27,004 nt of DNA from DAOTVS01 sp034436375 (lineage in GTDB: Bacteria > Chloroflexota > Anaerolineae > SpSt-313): NCBI GenBank assembly GCA_034436375.1, contig DAOTVS010000008.1, positions 1-27,004 on the forward strand. Direction: 5' to 3'. Made by a program: the position numbers and the translations under genes. Positions 1-7,556 of this stretch are shown here, in pieces (positions within the stretch are counted from its first letter, which is position 1; the number at the start of each line of letters is the position of its first letter). A model generated the notes under the pieces. It was given only the letters and a program-made list of their open reading frames with translations, was not told where the DNA came from and made no database searches.

Positions 1-52
1 CGGGTTGCCTGTAGCCGGGCCGCCCGTTGGCGGCCCGGCTACAGGCAACCCG
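1..52. repeat. Perfect 24-bp inverted repeat at the window edge
   Basis: Positions 1-24 are the exact reverse complement of 29-52, leaving a 4-base loop (CGTT). The stem would fold into a very stable hairpin. No T tract follows on either strand, so it does not look like an ordinary intrinsic terminator, although it lies downstream of the minus-strand gene ending at 146. The element may extend further left, outside the window. Its GTAGC-GGGC core recalls the two inverted repeats at the right end, which suggests a dispersed palindromic family. Confidence 0.85.
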
Positions 53-145
53 CCAAATCCCCCCTCCCGAGTCAGAGCCGGGCAGGCGCACAGCGCCTTG
101 GCCGGCTGTTACCGGGAGCCGGCTGGATCAAGTGCGGTTGCAGTA

Positions 146-829
146 CTAGGCCTTGGCTGGCGGGTTGGAGTCGCCAGTCTTGGGCTCGTCGACCTTGGGC
201 TTGCTCAAGCTCTCTCGGATCTGCTGGCGGATGGCCTCCACTTCGGGTGAGGGTTGCCCGTCGGGATGGGCGCCCGTTACCGGTTCGCCCAGGTGCTCGG
301 TCAGGAGGAGCGTCAGCAGGGCCTCGAGGACGCTGCCGGTGCCGCCACCCTGGCTGCCTTCTTCGCCGCGCCCGCTGATCAGCACACGAGGCACGACGTC
401 GACCTTGGCCTTCTCGATCGCTTCTGAGAAGCGGTTCATGACCTGCTGTGTCACCTGGAAGCGCGGCCCGCCGTAAGCGCGGACCTGCTCCTGAATGGCC
501 ATGGCCTGGGCGGGCTCCAGCGGCAGGCCGTCACGGGCAAAGACGTAACCGATCTTGCCCTGCGGAATGGTGATCAGGGGCACGGTGTGCACGCGGTACT
601 GGAAGGGGATCAGCAGATGCAAGCCCCCGCGCAGGACCTTGGGCTGAAAGCCCGCCTCGCCCTGCAGCGCAATCAGGCCCGACTTGAGCGATCCCTTGCC
701 GCTGAACCGTTTCTCCACGATGCCGATGCGGTTGTTGGGGATAAAGCGCACGGCCTGGAAGAAGATCCAGAGGGCAATCACCAGCATCACGCCCCAGAAG
801 AAGAGAGCTACCATGGCGTTCAAGTACAT
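146..829 (-). CDS. SPFH/flotillin-like membrane protein, apparently lacking its core
   Basis: The protein has 227 residues. An N-terminal membrane helix (about residues 5-27) is followed by RFIPNNRIGIVEKR and RGGLHLLIPFQYRVH (68-81), which resemble the entry to an SPFH domain, and then by IPQGKIGYVFARDG (88-101). From about residue 116 it switches to QQVMNRFSEAIEKAKVDVVPRV, a Gly-rich patch (155-165) and a helical tail, which resembles the C-terminal end of long (about 700-residue) SPFH proteins. The long SPFH/coiled-coil body expected between these parts is absent, so I read this as an in-frame internal deletion. Such proteins scaffold membrane microdomains; whether this short form works is unknown. 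The ATG at 829 was chosen because GAGG lies about 8 bases upstream and the membrane helix starts there. The longer frame to 913 overlaps the promoter. Confidence 0.7.
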   Translation of the reverse strand: MYLNAMVALFFWGVMLVIALWIFFQAVRFIPNNRIGIVEKRFSGKGSLKSGLIALQGEAGFQPKVLRGGLHLLIPFQYRVHTVPLITIPQGKIGYVFARDGLPLEPAQAMAIQEQVRAYGGPRFQVTQQVMNRFSEAIEKAKVDVVPRVLISGRGEEGSQGGGTGSVLEALLTLLLTEHLGEPVTGAHPDGQPSPEVEAIRQQIRESLSKPKVDEPKTGDSNPPAKA

Positions 830-911
830 AGGGTAAACCTCACTTGGCTGCCTTGAAGCAGCCCGAAACCAGGCGGCGCAAAGGCATGCCGCCGGACCAA
901 AACGACGCCCC

Positions 912-920
912 ATTATAGCA
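912..920 (-). promoter_or_regulatory. Extended -10 promoter of the SPFH-like gene
   Basis: On the minus strand the sequence reads TGCTATAAT, a perfect -10 hexamer with the TGn extension. No good -35 hexamer is found 17 bases upstream, which is normal for extended -10 promoters. It lies about 80 bases before the chosen start at 829. Confidence 0.6.
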
Positions 921-1114
921 CCCTTTCAGGGGCGCTTCATGACCCCGAACTGACCGAGAGGAGACAGGAAGCTGACGCGGCGGCCGGAGTCTGCCAGTGC
1001 AAGGTCGGGCGGCCCCTGGGGGATGGTGAGGCCGTTCGGCGGGCCCGGTAATGATTCTGTGTTATCCGGAGAAACGCAGGCGCCTGCCGGGGTGCCGAGG
1101 CCAGAAGGCATTGG

Positions 1115-1175
1115 GCTGAGAATACAAAGCCCTGTGGGCTGATCGGCTCCCTCGAAGGGGCTCTGTACTCTCAGC
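1115..1175 (-). terminator. Hairpin downstream of the thioesterase operon
   Basis: The arms at 1115-1133 and 1157-1175 match at 17 of 19 positions. In a minus-strand transcript the two differences become G-U pairs, so the stem is continuous. It begins 10 bases after the stop codon of the minus-strand thioesterase gene. There is no U tract, so it is either a weak or factor-assisted terminator or an RNA 3'-end stabiliser. Confidence 0.45.
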
Positions 1176-1184
1176 GCGGTGGCT

Positions 1185-1676
1185 CTAGCCCCGCGGAACA
1201 GGCGCCGGCCGTGTTGTCGCTCCTGTCAGCGCCCGGCGCAGGGGGTCGGGCAGACGGCGGGCGTGGCCGTTCTCATCGATGAACAGGTGAGTTGTCTGGC
1301 CGACAGCGAGGCGGGCGCCGCTCTCAGCGAGCAGGCACTCGTAGCCAAAGGTGATGCTGCGGCTGCGCAGCTCGATGATGCGCGTGCGGATGACGACCAG
1401 GTCGCCATAGCGCGCTGGCGCGTGAAAGTGCGCCTCGGCGGCCGAGACGGGAAAAGACCCTGCATCCTGCATCTCCGGCGTCGAGGCCGCCCCCAGCGCC
1501 CGCCAGTAGGCGCCGCGGCCAACCTCGAACCAGATGAGGTAATTCGTGTGGTAGACCACCCCCATCGCGTCCGTCTCGGCAAAGCGCACGCGCACATTCG
1601 TCTCGACCACTGGGCCTTCTGGCGTGGCGAGCATGCGGAACTCAGCTGGGGCGAGGGCATAGTTGTTTTCAATCAT
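1185..1676 (-). CDS. Acyl-CoA thioesterase, hotdog fold (4HBT/YbgC-FadM type)
   Basis: The protein has 163 residues, the usual size for single-domain hotdog thioesterases. The 4HBT signature runs VRFAETDAMGVVYHTNYLIWFE (about 30-51), with Asp36 at the position of the catalytic aspartate of 4-hydroxybenzoyl-CoA thioesterase. The family hydrolyses acyl-CoA thioesters in the cytoplasm; the substrate cannot be read from the sequence. The ATG at 1676 has GGAG 8 bases upstream. A longer frame to 1775 would run through the repeat-containing spacer and was not used. It is probably the last gene of the minus-strand operon from the M55 peptidase, but a 140-base gap with repeats separates it from the HAD gene. 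The extra N-terminal 20 residues and Pro/Arg-rich tail are not typical of the family core. Confidence 0.85.
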   Translation of the reverse strand: MIENNYALAPAEFRMLATPEGPVVETNVRVRFAETDAMGVVYHTNYLIWFEVGRGAYWRALGAASTPEMQDAGSFPVSAAEAHFHAPARYGDLVVIRTRIIELRSRSITFGYECLLAESGARLAVGQTTHLFIDENGHARRLPDPLRRALTGATTRPAPVPRG

Positions 1677-1694
1677 GGTATGCACTCCAAGTAG

Positions 1695-1839
1695 ACGTAA
1701 TGCGTAATGCGTAAAGTGGCCGTCGTGCAACCTGATTTGCTTCGACCGATCTCTGCCGGAACGAGCCCAGTGCATTGTGCGGCGCCCTCAAATAGTGTAA
1801 ACTTTACGCATTACGCTTACGCTTTACGCATTACGCACT
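1695..1839. repeat. GCGTAATGCGTAAAG repeats in inverted pair
   Basis: Units of the type GCGTAATGCGTAAAG occur at 1695-1717 in one orientation and, as two consecutive units, at 1801-1839 in the other. They flank about 80 bases of spacer between the HAD and thioesterase genes. A related GCGTAAAG fragment occurs near 7432. The right-hand copy reaches into the end of the HAD gene, where it encodes the last residues (CVMRKA) and the stop codon. This looks like a dispersed AT-richer repeat inserted into GC-rich DNA. Confidence 0.75.
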
Positions 1840-2461
1840 CCGCCACACGGCGGATGGCTTTGACCTCTGGAATAGCGAAATCCACGCCGGGCACGGGCCC
1901 GGCATGGGGGCCGACCCATACGGTGGTCATGCCCAGGGCTTTGGCCGGGATCAGGTTCCCCAGGCTATCGTCGGCGAGCAGACATTCGGCGGCCTCGGCG
2001 CCGAGCCCCGTAAGGACGTGCCGGTAGGCGGCCGGGTCGGGTTTTTGCTTGTAGCCCATGGCGATAACGTCAAAGATGCGGAAGAAGTGCTGCCGGATGC
2101 CCAGGGCGCAGAGCACGCGCTCGACGTGCGGGCGATACGAGTTGGTAAAGATCACACATTCCCAGGGCAGAGTAGACAGGACCGCATCGAGCTCGGGGTC
2201 AGGCTGCAAGAGTTGCTCGATGGGCACATCGTGCACAAAGGCCAGGTAATCGGCCGTGTTGGCGGTGTAGTGCACCCGGAGGCCACCCAGCGTCGTGCCG
2301 TAGCGATCCCGATAGTCCACACGCAGAGCGGCGGCTTGGGCAGGGGTCATGCCCATGCGCTCGACCAGGTAGCGCTCGATGCGCTGGCCGACCTGCTGAA
2401 GGACGCCTGCGCTGCGCGGATAGAGAGTTTCATCCAGATCGATCAATGCGTATTTGATCAC
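1817..2461 (-). CDS. HAD-superfamily hydrolase, pyrimidine 5'-nucleotidase-like
   Basis: The protein has 214 residues from a GTG start at 2461. All four HAD motifs are present: motif I LIDLDETLYP (nucleophile Asp8, acid/base Asp10), motif II IFTNSY, motif III Lys in GYKQKPDP, and motif IV LLADDSLGNL. The DETLYP form and the following helical cap match the SDT1/PHM8-like pyrimidine 5'-nucleotidase subgroup, which dephosphorylates nucleotides or small phosphoesters in the cytoplasm. The GTG overlaps the stop of the upstream transporter gene by 4 bases (GTGA) with an AGGGG motif just before it, so translation is likely coupled. The longer frame to 2545 lies inside the transporter gene and was rejected. 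The last few residues come from a dispersed repeat. Confidence 0.85.
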   Translation of the reverse strand: MIKYALIDLDETLYPRSAGVLQQVGQRIERYLVERMGMTPAQAAALRVDYRDRYGTTLGGLRVHYTANTADYLAFVHDVPIEQLLQPDPELDAVLSTLPWECVIFTNSYRPHVERVLCALGIRQHFFRIFDVIAMGYKQKPDPAAYRHVLTGLGAEAAECLLADDSLGNLIPAKALGMTTVWVGPHAGPVPGVDFAIPEVKAIRRVAECVMRKA

Positions 2462-3381
2462 GTTACCCCTTGTCGCTGCGACTCGCTGCGCACCGCCAGG
2501 CCGATGCCAAGCAGCAGGACGATGCCTCCCAAGATAAGTGTCCAAGGCGGGCGCTCGCCCAGGAAAATCAATGCCAGCAGGGTAGCCCCAAGGGGCTCGC
2601 CCAGGACGGCTACCGTGACAAAAGTTGGCGAGAGAAAGCGCAGGGCCCAGTTGGCCGAGGAATGCCCCACGATCTGTGGCCCCAGCGCCAGGAGCAAGAG
2701 CAGCCCGTAGGTGCGCCCGCTATAGCCCACAAGCGGCTGCCCCTGCAACGCGCAGCCCAACAGGAGCACAATAGCGGCCAGCCCGTACATGGGCCAGATA
2801 TAGGCCAGCAATGAGAGCTGGCGCCGCACCACACGCCCGGCCATGGTATAGATGCCGGCCATCAGCGCGCCAGTGAGGGCCAGCAGGTCGCCGACCCATG
2901 CGCGATGCGGCCCGCCGGGCTGCGCATCGCTTACGCCGATGATCACGGCCCCGAGGATGGTCAGCACTACGGCCAGGCCCATGCCGCTTGAGACGCGCTC
3001 ATGCAGCAGGAACGGTGAGGCCAGAGCCACAAAGAGCGGCGTCATCGAAACCAGCGCCGCCGAGCTGGCTACCGAGGTGAGCGATAGCGAGGCAATCCAG
3101 GCGGCAAAGTGCAACCCGAGGGCAACCCCAGAGAGAGCGACCAGGAGCCATTGGCGCGCCGGTAGTGCGCGCCATTCCGGTAGCGCGCGCGGCCAGGCAA
3201 AGGGCGCCAGGATCAATGTCGCCGCTGCAAGGCGGCCGGCGCCCACCACCAGAGAAGGCGCCGCCGCCCACCGGATCAGGATCGATGCCCAGGCCATGAC
3301 CAGCACCCCCACAACGAGTACCGGCCCGGCCTGGGCCACGTTGGCATCATGCGAGACGCTGGCAAGGCGATTACTAGACAT
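2458..3381 (-). CDS. EamA/DMT-family transporter
   Basis: The protein has 307 residues, about ten hydrophobic helices and two EamA-type halves (about 20-150 and 165-295). The second half holds the typical ALGPQIVGHSSANWALR and VTVAVLGEPLGATLLAL...GERP segments, where a helix-breaking GEP lies in the ninth helix. Members export or exchange amino acids, metabolites or nucleotide sugars across the inner membrane; no substrate can be assigned here. The start codon overlaps the end of the M55 peptidase gene by 8 bases, and the gene's own stop overlaps the HAD start by 4 bases, so the three are one translational unit. Next to a D-aminopeptidase, export or uptake of amino acids is a reasonable but unproved guess. 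Confidence 0.88.
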   Translation of the reverse strand: MSSNRLASVSHDANVAQAGPVLVVGVLVMAWASILIRWAAAPSLVVGAGRLAAATLILAPFAWPRALPEWRALPARQWLLVALSGVALGLHFAAWIASLSLTSVASSAALVSMTPLFVALASPFLLHERVSSGMGLAVVLTILGAVIIGVSDAQPGGPHRAWVGDLLALTGALMAGIYTMAGRVVRRQLSLLAYIWPMYGLAAIVLLLGCALQGQPLVGYSGRTYGLLLLLALGPQIVGHSSANWALRFLSPTFVTVAVLGEPLGATLLALIFLGERPPWTLILGGIVLLLGIGLAVRSESQRQGVT

Positions 3382-4183
3382 AATTGGCCAGGGTTAACAT
3401 GGCCCGCCAGGCGCGGAAGAGCACCAGCATATCATCGTGCTGATATGAGACTGTGCGGTCATCGACGCGCAGCGCCCCGGGGATCATCTCTGCCATATCG
3501 GCCATATCGGTACGGATAAAGGTGACCTCGATGGTCATGGGTGGCGGCAGGATGTAGGGCTGGCCGCGGAGGCGCACAGCGTCAGCGGCCGCGGTCTCGA
3601 TGCGCTCGTGCGCCACGGCAGGGGGCAGGCAGCGAGCGGCATTGCGGGTCATCGCCTGCTTGACCGCGACACTGGCCGGCGGTGCAAAGAGGCGCTGTGC
3701 CTCTTCTACCACGGCCTGGTCGCCGGTGACGAGGCCGATTGGCACGCCCATGGCGCCGGCCACAGCGGCATTGATGCCGGCCTCGCCCATCGGAATGCCG
3801 TTGAGCGTTGTGCGAAAGACACGGCCGGTATAGGTATGGTTGAGGGTGCCGAGGCGTGTGCCCGCCTGCGCGTGATAGCCTACCAGGAATGCCACCGCGA
3901 AGGAGCCATCCAGCCCCTCCAGCATCGACATAGGTTTGGGTGAGCCGGTCACCAACTCGGCTCGCTCATCGAGTTCTTCGATCAGCAGGTTGCGCATGTT
4001 GCCGTGCGAGTCGTTCACCACGACCTTGCTGGCGCCGCCGGCAAAGGCACCGGCGATAGCCGCATTCACCTCACGCGTCTGCAGGCGTCGCGCGCGCTCG
4101 AACTCTTTCTGCTCATCGTCGGTCTGCAGGCCGGCCACCACGCCGGAGATCCCCTCTATGTCCGCTGAGATGTAGACTTGCAT
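3374..4183 (-). CDS. M55-family D-aminopeptidase (DppA-like)
   Basis: The protein has 269 residues, matching the family length. It begins MQVYISADIEGISG. The dinuclear zinc ligands known from Bacillus DppA can be placed: Asp8, Glu10, His60 (NDSHG), His104 (GYHA) and Glu134 (MGEAGIN). His116 (LNHTY) fits the catalytic histidine. DppA cleaves N-terminal D-amino acids such as D-Ala from short peptides and forms a cytoplasmic decameric ring; here a role in recycling D-amino-acid peptides is inferred. AGGAG lies 6-7 bases before the ATG. It is the first gene of a minus-strand operon with an EamA transporter, a HAD phosphatase and probably a thioesterase, behind a recognisable promoter at 4238-4266. 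Confidence 0.92.
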   Translation of the reverse strand: MQVYISADIEGISGVVAGLQTDDEQKEFERARRLQTREVNAAIAGAFAGGASKVVVNDSHGNMRNLLIEELDERAELVTGSPKPMSMLEGLDGSFAVAFLVGYHAQAGTRLGTLNHTYTGRVFRTTLNGIPMGEAGINAAVAGAMGVPIGLVTGDQAVVEEAQRLFAPPASVAVKQAMTRNAARCLPPAVAHERIETAAADAVRLRGQPYILPPPMTIEVTFIRTDMADMAEMIPGALRVDDRTVSYQHDDMLVLFRAWRAMLTLANYV

Positions 4184-4237
4184 GTGTCTCCTTTCTCAGG
4201 ACGGCCCAACATGCCCCATCAAGCCGTCACCGATGGT

Positions 4238-4266
4238 ATTGTATATCCAGTCGCGGCAATGGGCAA
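4238..4266 (-). promoter_or_regulatory. Sigma-70-type promoter of the M55 operon
   Basis: On the minus strand a -35 TTGCCC (4261-4266) and a -10 TACAAT (4238-4243) are separated by 17 bases. It lies about 55 bases before the peptidase start codon. Confidence 0.55.
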
Positions 4267-4448
4267 GAAAATGACAGTGAATCAGTGAATGTAATGAGAA
4301 TACCATATGATGGAGGGCTGACCATCTCCGAATTGTAAGGAAACCCACGCCCACCCCTGGACCGTGACTTGCTATGCCGTCTTCGGCGGGCATGTGGTGT
4401 CACCAGTCATTGGGCAACTCCATCCAGACTGTCGATGGAGGCGGTGCT

Positions 4449-5060
4449 GTGACGACAGTGCATCGGATGCAGAAAGGGGTTCATACTGCATTCACTGTGC
4501 GCGAGCCCGACTGGGCGGTGCGCCAATGGGCTGCGGTGTTGCTGCGCCGGGGGTGCCGGCGAGTGCTCGATGTGGGCTGTGGCAGTGGGCGACATACGGT
4601 GCTGCTGGCACGGCTGGGGCTGGCGGTCGTCGGGGGTGATCTTGCGCCCGTGGCCTTGACGGAGACGGCGCTGTGGCTGGCACGGGAAGGGCTGCAGGCC
4701 GGCCTGGCGCTGCTAGAGATGACTGAGCTACCTTTCCCCGATGGGGCCTTTGACGCCGTCTTGAGCGTCAATGTGCTGCATCCGGCCAATCCTGCACAGG
4801 CGCGGGCGGCGGTTGGTGAGGTCTGGCGGGTGTTGCGGCCGGGCGGGCTCTTCCTGGCTGTGCTGGCCGATGCCGGCGATTGTCGCTGTCTGCTGGAGCG
4901 ACCGGTCGCGCTTTCTCTGCGCCAACCGGGTTGCCCCCGGTCGGCTGTGGGGGGGCACCTGGAGGGGCTCTTTGCCGGCTTTCGCATCCTCGGCACCCAA
5001 CGGCAACCACGGAAGCAGACCGCCGTCAACTGGCGCGTGTGGGCTGAGCGGCCGGGTTAG
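4449..5060 (+). CDS. Class I SAM-dependent methyltransferase
   Basis: The protein has 203 residues from a GTG start at 4449. Motif I is VLDVGCGSGRH (39-49), the acidic end of strand 2 is GGDLAP (62-67), and LPFPDGAFDAVLSVNVLHPANP (94-115) plus EVWRVLRPGG (124-133) give the Methyltransf_11 pattern. It transfers a methyl group from S-adenosylmethionine; the acceptor is unknown. The GTG was preferred over the upstream ATG at 4374 because GGAGG lies 7 bases before it; the ATG at 4467 is also possible. The gene stands alone on the plus strand and its stop codon overlaps the stop of the convergent DUF2298 gene by 4 bases. Confidence 0.85.
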   Translation: MTTVHRMQKGVHTAFTVREPDWAVRQWAAVLLRRGCRRVLDVGCGSGRHTVLLARLGLAVVGGDLAPVALTETALWLAREGLQAGLALLEMTELPFPDGAFDAVLSVNVLHPANPAQARAAVGEVWRVLRPGGLFLAVLADAGDCRCLLERPVALSLRQPGCPRSAVGGHLEGLFAGFRILGTQRQPRKQTAVNWRVWAERPG

Positions 5061-7417
5061 TCCCTACGCTCGAATATGGCCACCCCACCCTGGTCATACA
5101 CACGCAGCATCAGCTTGTCGAGCACTGGCAGGTTGGTGGGGCTGAGGCTGTATTTCTGCTGCTCAACAGAACCCACGTAGACGTAGCGCACGCCGTACTT
5201 GTCCAGCAGTTGCTGCACCTGGTTGGCGTTCGCGCTCTGGTAGATCGCCGCGACATCATTGGCGCGTTGCTGGATTTGACTATAGGAGCGTCCCCATTGT
5301 CCTTCGTGGCCAGCCCAGCCCAACACCGTGGGGAGGCCGGTCCAGCCGGAGGCGCGATTGTCGGAGGCGTTGTATTCGTCGCCCGGCGCTTCGACAATGA
5401 CGGATCCCTCGGGGGCGTGCTGCCCCAGCCAGGCGATGGCGGCGCCGTCGCCGGAATGCGGATCGGCCCAGGCGGTGCCGTCGAGGGTCGGCGGCCCGGC
5501 AAAGAGGCCCGCCTTGGATGTGGCGGCCGCTACCGGGTAGTAGAGCGTGGCCACGAGCAACAGGGCTACCCCGCCCAGCCAGAGCCGGGGGCCCCAGGCC
5601 TGCCGGCCGCGCAGCTGGGACGCAATTTCCCCTGCACCCCAGGCGGCTGCGGTTCCGAGCAGCACCCAGGCCTGATAGTAGAACTTGAACATGGTGTTCA
5701 TCCGCGTGTTAAAGCTATCGCGGATGTAGATAAACTCGGTGCCGAAGGTCAACAGCAGCCCTGCCAACAGCAGGAGCAGGGCAAAAGTCGAGGCAGCATC
5801 CCCATCCGGCTGGCGCAGGCGCCCCCAGAGGAGGGTGGCAGCCAGGGCAATGAGCAGGGCCAGCGCCAGGGCCACAAAGGGCCCCTGCAGCAGAGAGCCG
5901 ATACCCATGAGCAGGGCGCTCCCCAGCCCGCCGGCGACCAGCGTGAGGGCGAGGGGCAGGATGGCCACTGCGACCAGGGCGATGGCAAAGGTGCGCCCAA
6001 ATCGCGGCGCCGTGGCCGTCCGCAGGCTTGATCTCAGCAGCCACGGCACCAGCACGGCCAGGAAGAGGCCAAAGATCAGTACATACTGCAGCCAGGGGGT
6101 CTTGGCATAGACCACAGCGCCCAGCCCCGATGCCTGCGAACGGAAGCCGATGTAGAAGGGCAGATAGAGCACAAAGCCGCCCACCAGCACGAGCCCGCCG
6201 AAGCAGAGTGATTCGCTGGCCCAGGCCCAAGAGAGGCTACGGCGGGCCCAGGCGCGGCCCAGGGCATAGGCGGCGATGCCGACCAGGGCGTAGGTAGGGA
6301 AATCCCAACTGTTCAGGAAGCCCAGGGCGCCGACCAGGAACGGCATCAACATGGCGACGAGGGGAGGCAATGCGGGCCAAACGATGCTGAAGCGGCCCCA
6401 AACGGGCACGGGTTCACCTTTGGGCCAGTCCGGCGCCAGGCGCAGCAGGTTCCAGGCTGCCGCCAGCGCCAGCAGACCAAAGGGCAAGGCCATCACGTGG
6501 GGGTGCAAATCACCCAGGATAAAGCTGAAGGATGGGAACTCGGTAATGACCTCGGGCATCTTGCCCATCACGTTCACATCCTGGATGAGGCGGGTGGCGC
6601 GCCACCACCACCAATCGAGGCCCGGCAGCCAACCGGGATTGAGCGGCGCCTGGGTGAGGGCGGGGATATTGACCCAATGCCAAAAGGCTGCGCTGCCGAT
6701 ACCGTTGGCATGCGCAAGCTCCAGGATCCCCTCCAGGTTGCCGGCGATGGCTACAAAGAGGCTCCCTACCAGCCCCCATACCCACGGCCGCCGGCGCCTT
6801 GCGCTCAGATCGCTGACCAGGCCATAGGCGCCGGTCACCGTCAGGGCGAACACCGTGCCCAGGGCGAGGTTGTAGGCAATCCCGCCTGGGACGCCCGAGA
6901 GCTTGGTCAGCACAGCCATCAGCAGGTAGCCAAAGTAGTAATAGCTGATGGCATAGCCCGAGAACCACATATCGTTGGGGGGGAACGTGCGGCTGTGGAC
7001 GATCGCGTTCAGAAAGCCGAAATCCATCGGCTGTTCGGTGTGGTTGATGGCAGGGTCAAAAGCGCGGAAGGCCAGGTAGGCCAAAAAGGCGCCCAGGAAG
7101 AGCAACTCTCCTGCCAGGAGCTGGCGCCGCTGAGCCCGCCATAGCTCGCTGAGGCGCTCGCGGCGGCTGGCCACGAGGGAAAGCGCCGCCACACCCACGA
7201 TCACCAGCAGAATGACCACGCGCGTGTTTTCGAGCACGTGGAAGGAAACGAGCAGCCACAGGAGGTAACCGGTGAGGAGCAGCCCCAGGTGCTTGCACCA
7301 CGCCGCGCCGCGGCTGCCCAGCCCGCGGAAAAAGCTCGCGGTCAGCGGCCATGCAGCCCAGCCGATCAGTTCCAGACTGAGCCACCAGGCGAGGATGGCG
7401 AGCAGCGTGTTCACCAT
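5057..7417 (-). CDS. DUF2298 (Chlor_Arch_YYY type) polytopic membrane protein
   Basis: The protein has 786 residues and many hydrophobic helices. Signature segments of the family are EQPMDFGFLNAI (128-139), PPNDMWFSGY (146-155) with YYYFGY (159-164), DLHPHV, and RMNTMFKFYYQAW (about 570-583). The C-terminal 120 residues form a soluble domain ending in VYDQGGVAIFERRD. The family is found mainly in Chloroflexota and archaea and resembles GT39/PMT-like membrane glycosyltransferases, so a role in glycosylation of lipids or envelope proteins is likely but unproved. Start choice is open: GGAGG lies only 3 bases before the ATG at 7417 but 6 bases before an in-frame GTG at 7414. The frame to 7465 runs into a dispersed repeat. 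Confidence 0.85.
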   Translation of the reverse strand: MVNTLLAILAWWLSLELIGWAAWPLTASFFRGLGSRGAAWCKHLGLLLTGYLLWLLVSFHVLENTRVVILLVIVGVAALSLVASRRERLSELWRAQRRQLLAGELLFLGAFLAYLAFRAFDPAINHTEQPMDFGFLNAIVHSRTFPPNDMWFSGYAISYYYFGYLLMAVLTKLSGVPGGIAYNLALGTVFALTVTGAYGLVSDLSARRRRPWVWGLVGSLFVAIAGNLEGILELAHANGIGSAAFWHWVNIPALTQAPLNPGWLPGLDWWWWRATRLIQDVNVMGKMPEVITEFPSFSFILGDLHPHVMALPFGLLALAAAWNLLRLAPDWPKGEPVPVWGRFSIVWPALPPLVAMLMPFLVGALGFLNSWDFPTYALVGIAAYALGRAWARRSLSWAWASESLCFGGLVLVGGFVLYLPFYIGFRSQASGLGAVVYAKTPWLQYVLIFGLFLAVLVPWLLRSSLRTATAPRFGRTFAIALVAVAILPLALTLVAGGLGSALLMGIGSLLQGPFVALALALLIALAATLLWGRLRQPDGDAASTFALLLLLAGLLLTFGTEFIYIRDSFNTRMNTMFKFYYQAWVLLGTAAAWGAGEIASQLRGRQAWGPRLWLGGVALLLVATLYYPVAAATSKAGLFAGPPTLDGTAWADPHSGDGAAIAWLGQHAPEGSVIVEAPGDEYNASDNRASGWTGLPTVLGWAGHEGQWGRSYSQIQQRANDVAAIYQSANANQVQQLLDKYGVRYVYVGSVEQQKYSLSPTNLPVLDKLMLRVYDQGGVAIFERRD

Positions 7418-7452
7418 GGACCTCCAGGTCATGCGTAAAGTGGAATCCGACT

Positions 7453-7519
7453 CGCCAAGACGCAAAGAGCGCGAAGGGAAATTGAAAGGTGATCACCTTT
7501 GCGCCCTTCGCGCCTTGGC
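7453..7519. repeat. Dispersed CGCCAAGACGCAAAG-type inverted repeat
   Basis: CGCCAAGACGCAAAG followed by AGCGCGAAGGG at 7453-7478 is mirrored, imperfectly, by 7497-7519. Between them lies a perfect 16-base palindrome, AAAGGTGATCACCTTT (7485-7500). This type of sequence is a frequent intergenic repeat in environmental bacteria. It sits between the efp stop and the DUF2298 start and could act as a hairpin in the shared transcript. Confidence 0.7.
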
Positions 7520-7556
7520 AAAACTTGCCCTTGTCGCGCATTATGCGCTGATAGTG

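Larger units (their letters stand above)
830..1184. other. Noncoding stretch
   Basis: No convincing gene is seen here. The small open frame at 926-1111 on the minus strand has no ribosome binding site or recognisable content. The stretch holds the promoter of the SPFH-like gene (about 912-920) and an inverted repeat (1115-1175) behind the thioesterase operon; both are listed separately. Confidence 0.5.
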
